A stretch of DNA of 10,624 nt from Campylobacteraceae bacterium (GTDB taxonomy: Bacteria; Campylobacterota; Campylobacteria; Campylobacterales; UBA6016), in NCBI GenBank assembly GCA_022758985.1, contig JAEMQC010000026.1, positions 1 to 10,624 on the forward strand. The letters are read 5' to 3'. Each line of letters opens with the position of its first letter. Positions within the stretch are counted from its first letter, which is position 1. The notes beneath the pieces were generated by a model. That model was not told the DNA's origin. It did not search any database and saw only the letters and a program-made list of their open reading frames with translations. Shown piece after piece: positions 5,646 through 10,624 of the stretch. The position numbers and the translations under genes are program-made.

Positions 5646-7039
5646 CTAATACCCCTAAAATCTCTGCACAGCTCGAACTCAAACGTATCTACTATACCGC
5701 CCCTTATTTTTGCCTCATATGAGCCTATTTTTTCGTATCCACCGCAAATAAAACTCGCATTTATATCTTTATGAAACGTCTTTGGGTTTATAAACAAAAG
5801 ATCCTTGCCGACGGGGGAGCCCTCTTCCCATATATCAAACTGGTCTTTTCGCTCGTCTATTAGATAGACCGGCGCCTTAGAGTAGACTATTGCTCTGCTA
5901 GCAACCGTCCAGTTCGTAACCGCCAGGGCTTTATTGACGCTTTTAACCTCTTCAAGCCTTTTTGAGGCCTCGGCGCAAGCTTCGCTCCATCCCGCTATAT
6001 CCCTAAAAGGAGATTTATAATCTTCAAAGCGCCCAACTTTAAATATAAGCTCGGCATGGACGATAACGGCAAGCACAACACTTACGCCTACAACCCACCT
6101 AGCTAATCTCGGATATTCACGGTATAGATAAAATGCCCCCACAGGGATGAATAGCGCAAAAAACGGGCTAATCCAATGTGGAAGGGCAACTTGGCGATAC
6201 TGCGAAATAAACATAAAAATAAGCACAGCAAGCCCAAACGAAGCTTCAAGCCTAAACTCTCGTTTTTTGAGAGCCATATATAATCCGTAAAAAGCTACGA
6301 TAAAAAGCGCTGGATTATAAGCCGCAAACTGCCGCCCGAGGGAGATAAAAAAGTTTTTAAAGCCTCCGCCCTCGCCTCCGCTAACATGTGATGCCTGATA
6401 CGCAAAGCTTGAAAAATCGTTTTGTATATTCCAGATTATTACCGGAGAGATGAGCAAAAGAGCCGTAAAAAACGAGATAAAAAGCTTCGGCGAAAAAAGT
6501 ATATCAGTGCGTCGAACCCAAAACAGATAAGCTATAAAAGCAGGGACAAAAAGTATTGCCGTGTATTTTGCTAGCCCCAAAAGACCGAAAACAACGCCGA
6601 GGAGGAGATAATTTACGGCAGTTGTTTGATTTTGAATCCTTTTTACGGCAAAAACAAGCAGCAACATCATTGTGATAAGCAGAGAATCAGGCATTAGCGT
6701 AAGAAACAGTACGCCAAACACCAAAGAGGCATTAAGAGCCGCTACCGCCCAAAGCGCCGCCTTCTCATCTTTGTCTTTTAGGAGCAAATACGCAAGGTAG
6801 CTGTTGAGAGCGCCGAGCAAAATCGAGGGAACCCTAGCCCAAAACTCGCCGCTGCCAAAAAACGAAAAAACATAGTGTGTCCAACCAACAAGCGGCGGAT
6901 GGTCAAAGTAGCTTAGAGAGAGATGTTTGGCATATAACACATAGTGCGCTTCATCCACCCCATATCCGAAAAACGGCGCAGCAATCAGCCTTAACAGTGT
7001 AAAGGCGACTATGAGGATAATGATATTTTTTTGCGCCAT
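5642..7039 (-). CDS. GT39/PMT-type membrane glycosyltransferase, ArnT-like (first paralogue)
   Basis: This is a polytopic transferase of the dolichyl-mannosyltransferase/ArnT superfamily. Such enzymes take a sugar from a polyprenyl-phosphate donor and attach it to lipid A, a glycan or a protein in the periplasm. The 465-residue protein has an N-terminal helix. A first periplasmic loop follows with DEAHY at 29-33 (acidic pair D29-E30, the expected catalytic site) and FDHPP at 45-49. PDS lies at 117-119 and GLAKYT at 155-160, with SPVIIWNIQN near residue 200. About ten helices are followed by a soluble C-terminal domain (about 345-465) containing TNWTVASRAIVY and DQFDIW, features seen in ArnT-like COG1807 proteins. 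ATG 7037-7039 shares one base with the preceding stop (TAATG). It is clearly paralogous to the gene at 9177-10562. Donor and acceptor are unknown; aminoarabinose synthesis genes are not in view, so arnT is not assigned. Confidence 0.88.
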   Translation of the reverse strand: MAQKNIIILIVAFTLLRLIAAPFFGYGVDEAHYVLYAKHLSLSYFDHPPLVGWTHYVFSFFGSGEFWARVPSILLGALNSYLAYLLLKDKDEKAALWAVAALNASLVFGVLFLTLMPDSLLITMMLLLVFAVKRIQNQTTAVNYLLLGVVFGLLGLAKYTAILFVPAFIAYLFWVRRTDILFSPKLFISFFTALLLISPVIIWNIQNDFSSFAYQASHVSGGEGGGFKNFFISLGRQFAAYNPALFIVAFYGLYMALKKREFRLEASFGLAVLIFMFISQYRQVALPHWISPFFALFIPVGAFYLYREYPRLARWVVGVSVVLAVIVHAELIFKVGRFEDYKSPFRDIAGWSEACAEASKRLEEVKSVNKALAVTNWTVASRAIVYSKAPVYLIDERKDQFDIWEEGSPVGKDLLFINPKTFHKDINASFICGGYEKIGSYEAKIRGGIVDTFEFELCRDFRGIR

Positions 7040-8238
7040 TAACTATCTAGTTCTTTTTTCAGCATGCGATACACAAAATCAGGAGTTATCACCTTCACAC
7101 ATTGGTTGTCATCACATGCGCTTTTGCGGTGGTTTGCCGCAGATACGCACGGGGAGCACGCAAGATGGGCGTATATCGGCGTGAAGTTGCCAAGACTGCC
7201 ATAAAGCGCAGGAGTCTCTGGGCCAAAAAATACAAACGTCGGTAGGTCAGTCACAGCCGCAAAGTGTGCGGGGCCGCTATCGTTTGTAAGCATCAAGCGG
7301 CTTACGGCATAGAGTGGAGCAAGTTCTGCAAAAGTCGTACTGCCAGCAAAGTTGACACATCTCTCACCTAGGTTTTGGCGGATGACATCTAGCCCTTCTC
7401 GCTCACTCGGCGCACCCGTTAGCAAAATGATGATGTTGGGATACGCTTCAAGCAGCTTGCGCCCTAGCTCAATATAGTACTCTCTTGGCCATCTTCGTAG
7501 CGGCATAAGGTCGGAGGCATTGGCGTTGAAGATGACTATCTCTTGTGAGCCGTCATATATTGGCATCGCCGCTTTGATTTTTGCTATGACACCCTCTTTT
7601 GCCTCATCTGAAATCTCCGCTTTTTTGAGTTTTATCTCTTCGTCCGTTACGGCTTTTTTGGAGTATGGCCTCTCTTTTTTGTTGCTTAGTAGCGCATTCC
7701 CGAGCGATATGAAGTTTTTGGCTATGTGCATATGCGGATTGTAGGCGACTTTGTGTGTGAGCATATCACCCCTATACAGCCCCTCGCTCTCAAAAGCGTG
7801 GAAGCCGACACGGTTTACCGCTCCGCTAAATCCTGTCAGAAGCGCCGTAACACGGGAGAAAAGCTCTAGGTCGATAACGGAATCTATCTTTTTTTTCCTG
7901 CACCATACTAAGAATTTAAGCACATCAAAGGCAAGGGTAAAGAGCGAGTCCTCCCTAATGGTAAAGGTGTTGTCCTTGGATACGGTGTTTAAGAGACGGA
8001 GGCTGGGCTCGTTTTTGCGAAAGATGACAAAATGTAGCTTGCACCCCTCATTCTTGAGCTTTTGCATCATCGGGTCGCAAAGTATCGTACTCCCCATCTC
8101 GCTAAGTTCGATGAGTAGGACGTTTTTAGGCTTTTTTGGAACTTGTAGTGCATGGAGTTGCTTTAAAAGATAAGTGGACAAAAAGCATAGCGGGACGCCG
8201 ACCCAATAATCCACTTTTCGCATAAAATCTACGTTCAT
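7039..8238 (-). CDS. Glycosyltransferase family 9 (heptosyltransferase-like), membrane-anchored
   Basis: This protein resembles ADP-heptose:LPS heptosyltransferases (WaaC/WaaF, GT9), which add heptose to LPS core on the cytoplasmic face. The 399-residue protein has a GT-B layout. LLIELSEMGSTIL at 41-53 begins the first Rossmann domain. LLTGAPSE (272-279), TNDSGPAHFAAV (318-329) and FFGPETPALYG (337-347) form the nucleotide-sugar side. It also has C361-x2-C364-x10-C375-x4-C380, a cysteine arrangement close to the CPxxH/C tail of WaaF relatives. Before the first domain is an extra hydrophobic segment (YWVGVPLCFLSTYLL, 11-25) that probably tethers it to the membrane. AAGG is 7 bases before ATG 8236-8238, and the gap from the previous gene is 9 bases. 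The sugar could be heptose or another one; GT9 members outside WaaC/WaaF/WaaQ are poorly defined, so no symbol is given. Confidence 0.88.
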   Translation of the reverse strand: MNVDFMRKVDYWVGVPLCFLSTYLLKQLHALQVPKKPKNVLLIELSEMGSTILCDPMMQKLKNEGCKLHFVIFRKNEPSLRLLNTVSKDNTFTIREDSLFTLAFDVLKFLVWCRKKKIDSVIDLELFSRVTALLTGFSGAVNRVGFHAFESEGLYRGDMLTHKVAYNPHMHIAKNFISLGNALLSNKKERPYSKKAVTDEEIKLKKAEISDEAKEGVIAKIKAAMPIYDGSQEIVIFNANASDLMPLRRWPREYYIELGRKLLEAYPNIIILLTGAPSEREGLDVIRQNLGERCVNFAGSTTFAELAPLYAVSRLMLTNDSGPAHFAAVTDLPTFVFFGPETPALYGSLGNFTPIYAHLACSPCVSAANHRKSACDDNQCVKVITPDFVYRMLKKELDS

Positions 8239-8247
8239 CTCACCGCC

Positions 8248-9180
8248 TTACGCTATATTTTTTGATTTTATCCAGGCAAAAAACCCCGGAATGGATGACG
8301 CTATCAGTATCACGCCATACGCTATGGAAACTGCCATTATAGCCTCTTTAGACGCTCCGCTCATCGAAAACAGCCCGACCATCGCACCCTCTCTAACGCC
8401 CCAGCCGGCAAATGATATAGGGAGAATAGTTAGTAGGATAACTAACGGCATAAGGCACAAGAAAGCGCCAAATTCAACACCGAGGTTTGCCGATAGGGAT
8501 ATTGAGTAGACGCAAAGAAGCGACAAAAGATGTATTGCAACCGATAAAAGCACCTGCTTTGTAGTCTTGTAGGCGCCTTCATATACCACATAAAATCTAC
8601 GGGACAGCTCTCCCAATATACGAAGCTTCGGCATCTTGGTAAAATCAAAAAGCTTGTGGACAAAAAGGAGTCCTATGAAGCCGACCAACCCGCCAAAACT
8701 TATCATAAACACCGTGTATTTGATAGGCTCGGTCAGATACGCTGGTGCAAAAAAGAGGGCAAAAAGACTGATAATAAGAAGCCCCGTTAGCCCCACAACC
8801 CTATCTATAAATATCCCATACAGCGAGTCGCCGACCTTGTAGCCCGCATCTTTTAAAGCCAAAAGCCGTATAGCATCGCCGCCAACACTTCCCGGAAGAG
8901 CTTGCGAGAAGAAAAAGCCTTTGAAGTATAGATTTTGGTAAAATCCGAAGCTGCCGCCAAAGCCAAGCGAGTGCATAACAAGCTGCCATCTAAAAGCGGC
9001 GATAGCGATCGACGCAAACTGTAACACAATGGCAAGCGACAACATCCACGGATTCATCGAATAAAAAAGCTCCGGCAACTGCTCGTAGTCCAGCTTTTTG
9101 GACAAAAACCAAAACGCAAGGACGGCAAAGCCGATTTTTATCCCTGTTTTAAAAAGTTCATTTTTTAAAAGTCTCTTCAA
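8248..9180 (-). CDS. Flippase-like membrane protein, lysylphosphatidylglycerol synthase TM domain (UPF0104/AglD-like)
   Basis: This 310-residue polytopic protein matches the membrane part of MprF and the stand-alone UPF0104 group. FFFSQALPGSVGGDAIRLL spans 89-107, DRVVGL is at 126-131, and PISFAGWGVREGAMVGLF spans 254-271. Helices lie at about 14-28, 46-64, 130-147, 155-174, 210-233, 237-257 and 280-304. The cytosolic lysyl-transferase domain of true MprF is missing, so it should not make lysyl-phosphatidylglycerol. Stand-alone members often sit next to polyprenyl-linked glycosyltransferases and are suspected of moving lipids across the membrane. TTG 9178-9180 is the start: it overlaps the preceding stop as TTGA, has AGGG 7 bases upstream (9188-9191), and the next in-frame ATG is at residue 42. 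Its place between a GT39 and a GT9 gene suggests a role in handling a lipid-linked sugar, by inference only. Confidence 0.87.
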   Translation of the reverse strand: MKRLLKNELFKTGIKIGFAVLAFWFLSKKLDYEQLPELFYSMNPWMLSLAIVLQFASIAIAAFRWQLVMHSLGFGGSFGFYQNLYFKGFFFSQALPGSVGGDAIRLLALKDAGYKVGDSLYGIFIDRVVGLTGLLIISLFALFFAPAYLTEPIKYTVFMISFGGLVGFIGLLFVHKLFDFTKMPKLRILGELSRRFYVVYEGAYKTTKQVLLSVAIHLLSLLCVYSISLSANLGVEFGAFLCLMPLVILLTILPISFAGWGVREGAMVGLFSMSGASKEAIMAVSIAYGVILIASSIPGFFAWIKSKNIA

Positions 9181-10562
9181 TTTGAAACCCTATAAATATA
9201 AAAAGTTTTATCCCTGAAACCATCTTTATGTGCCTTAAACTCTTCTATAAGCTCGGCATTTTTCCATATGCTCTTTAGCTCGGAAAGCCTATCGTCTTTA
9301 GAGACATAAATACCGGATTTTGAAGCAAAGTCAATCCCCTTTTGCCACCTATCAAATTCGCTTTTTCTAGTAGACGTGGGAATATAAACATCTTTTTTTA
9401 GATGATAGCTTAGGACAGCAGCCAAAGTCAAATGATCCGCAAACACATCGCCGCCGCCAAGCTGCGTAATCCTGCTTGCCACCTCCTCGTATCCAAAAAG
9501 CCTCTCATGTGGGTTTTGTGCTCCCGACAAACCAAAAGCCGACGGAAATCTGGCCACAGAGCCTATAAAAAGTGATAGCGCCAGCCCTACGATGAGCGTC
9601 TTTTTCATATTGTTTTTTGCTATATATACCCCAACAACCAATGAGGCCGATATAAAAGCGGGAGCCGCCCAATTGAGCTCCATTTTTTTGTAAAGCCCTT
9701 TGTATAGAAAAAAAAGTAGCGTAAAAAGCGCCGGGAGCAATACAAAAAACAGCTTCTCATCTTTATAAAACTCTTTTTTAGCAAACAAATACAAAAGCGC
9801 TCCAAAAAACACGGGACCAAATACTGCAAACATGCCGCCCAAAAACTCTACATTAAATGCAAAATTAATAGGCGTCTCTACGCTTGCCGTACCGTGCCCA
9901 TACTGAAAGGCAAAACTCTCAAAACCGTTTTGTATATTCCAAATGATAACGGGTGAAAAGACCAAAAGAGCGCAAATAACAGCTAGGTACACTCTAAAAT
10001 CAGCAAACAATCTAGGTCTTTTGAAAACAATAAACAAAAAGTATGAAAAAAATAGCAAAATCCCGGTATATTTAGAAGCAAGTGCGGCGGCGCCGAGCGC
10101 TCCGGCAAGAGCAAAATCTAATCTCTTATTACCGAAAAACGCCCTAACGGCAAAGTAAAACGAGGCCGCCCAAAAAAACACAAGCAGGCTATCCGGCGTC
10201 GTAATCGTAAGCCCTATCGTAACGGCAGGGGAAAAAACAAAAATCAAAAATGCATAAAAAGCCGACTTCTTGTCAAATAAATATTCGGCGCTTTTAAAAA
10301 CAAAAAAAGCGGCGCCAAAAAAACAGAAAACATTTACAAGGCGTATCTGCCAGACAGAATCGCCAAAAAGCGTGAATAGTCTTATCGCATACGCCACCAT
10401 CGGCGGATGGTCTAGATAGCCGAGAGCAAGGCGCTTGCTCCATAGATAGTAGTAAGCCTCGTCGACATATATAGGTAAAAAAGCGTTGTATATGGCGCTA
10501 AACACGGCATACAAAACAGAAACAACAATCGCCGCATACGCATAATTCGTTTGTTTAATCAA
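9177..10562 (-). CDS. GT39/PMT-type membrane glycosyltransferase, ArnT-like (second paralogue)
   Basis: This is a second member of the same periplasmic, polyprenyl-phosphate-dependent transferase superfamily as the gene at 5642-7039. In its 461 residues, DEAYYY is at 34-39 (acidic pair D34-E35) and YLDHPP at 49-54. TPDS is at 122-125, ASKYTG is near 165 and SPVIIWNIQNGF is near 208. About ten helices lead to a soluble C-terminal domain with LSYHLKKDVYIP and SEFDRW, the pattern that closes many ArnT-like proteins. The two paralogues agree well in the N-terminal half and SPVIIWNIQN but differ widely in the last third, so their acceptors or donors may differ. The start is TTG 10560-10562, with GGGA about 10 bases upstream; no usable ATG occurs before residue 55. 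It follows an unknown gene by 7 bases and overlaps the flippase-like gene by 4. Confidence 0.87.
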   Translation of the reverse strand: MIKQTNYAYAAIVVSVLYAVFSAIYNAFLPIYVDEAYYYLWSKRLALGYLDHPPMVAYAIRLFTLFGDSVWQIRLVNVFCFFGAAFFVFKSAEYLFDKKSAFYAFLIFVFSPAVTIGLTITTPDSLLVFFWAASFYFAVRAFFGNKRLDFALAGALGAAALASKYTGILLFFSYFLFIVFKRPRLFADFRVYLAVICALLVFSPVIIWNIQNGFESFAFQYGHGTASVETPINFAFNVEFLGGMFAVFGPVFFGALLYLFAKKEFYKDEKLFFVLLPALFTLLFFLYKGLYKKMELNWAAPAFISASLVVGVYIAKNNMKKTLIVGLALSLFIGSVARFPSAFGLSGAQNPHERLFGYEEVASRITQLGGGDVFADHLTLAAVLSYHLKKDVYIPTSTRKSEFDRWQKGIDFASKSGIYVSKDDRLSELKSIWKNAELIEEFKAHKDGFRDKTFYIYRVSN

Positions 10563-10569
10563 AATCAGA

Positions 10570-10624
10570 TTATCCCGTAGTATCCAAAAAAGAGCTTCTT
10601 ATCTCCACAATCTCTTTGATTCCG
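10570..10624 (-). CDS. Hypothetical protein, extreme C-terminus (gene runs off the right edge)
   Basis: Only the last 17 codons are visible: GIKEIVEIRSSFLDTTG followed by TAA at 10570-10572. The other two minus frames are closed by stops in this stretch. The 7-base gap to the TTG start of the next gene matches the tight packing of the rest of the train. This suggests a real upstream gene in the same operon. Nothing can be said of its function. Confidence 0.35.
   Translation of the reverse strand, partial: GIKEIVEIRSSFLDTTG

Noticed and set aside
7751..8173. Plus-strand open frame of 140 codons opposite the GT9 gene
   Set aside because: It is fully antisense to a gene with clear GT9 motifs, has low-complexity Ser/Arg-rich composition and shows no ribosome site or family motif.
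7039..8238. GT9 gene as a recent foreign insertion
   Set aside because: A hand sample of Ile codons showed a mix of ATA, ATC and ATT not clearly different from the neighbouring flippase-like gene, and the junctions are tight with no repeats or mobility genes.
6419..9972. Similar DNA at about 6419-6463 and 9928-9972, considered as a repeat element
   Set aside because: Both encode the SPVIIWNIQN region of the two GT39 paralogues, so the similarity reflects a shared protein motif.
9177..10562. Naming either GT39 gene arnT and the system polymyxin resistance
   Set aside because: No aminoarabinose biosynthesis genes (arnA, arnB, arnC, arnD) are in the window, and the superfamily covers many donors and acceptors.

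Overview
This window looks like a chromosomal segment from a member of the Campylobacterota, probably Campylobacter or a close relative. Four clues point that way. The gene order uppS - prepilin peptidase - lptF/G - truA is, as I recall it, the order in Campylobacter jejuni (around Cj0824-Cj0827). ATA is a common Ile codon. GC content is moderate (about 33% and 53% in two lines counted by hand). One start region has a T-rich promoter without a -35 box, as is typical of this group. The genus is an inference.

Layout. Positions 1-338 hold the 5' part of an unrecognised gene on the minus strand. Next, also on the minus strand, is uppP (385-1149), a BacA-type undecaprenyl-diphosphatase. Just upstream of uppP (1136-1389) lies what appears to be a frame-disrupted gene for a small membrane protein. 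A short AT-rich region (1390-1438) carries back-to-back promoter-like sites and separates it from the only confident plus-strand gene, dgkA (1439-1801). dgkA meets truA tail to tail with a 6-base overlap. From 10624 down to 1796 everything reads on the minus strand as one tightly packed gene train. In transcription order it is: the last codons of an unknown gene, a GT39/ArnT-like membrane glycosyltransferase, a flippase-like (LPG synthase transmembrane domain) protein, a GT9 heptosyltransferase-like enzyme, a second GT39 enzyme, a PAP2 phosphatase, uppS, a prepilin peptidase, an LptF/LptG permease and truA. Junctions are 1- to 4-base overlaps or gaps of 3 to 9 bases, so one operon with translational coupling is likely. 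Several genes start with TTG or GTG.

Functional theme. Most genes concern the cell envelope and its lipid carriers. UppS makes undecaprenyl diphosphate. UppP, and possibly the PAP2 protein, dephosphorylates it. DgkA recycles diacylglycerol. GT39 enzymes use polyprenyl-phosphate-linked sugars on the periplasmic side. The GT9 enzyme resembles LPS-core glycosyltransferases, and LptF/G exports finished LPS/LOS. The five genes upstream of uppS (5043-10562) form the least ordinary part. They look like an accessory envelope-modification cassette placed in front of a conserved housekeeping block. I cannot tell from sequence what it modifies (lipid A, LOS core, a lipid-linked glycan or a protein). No RNA genes, insertion sequences, CRISPR arrays or convincing terminators were seen.
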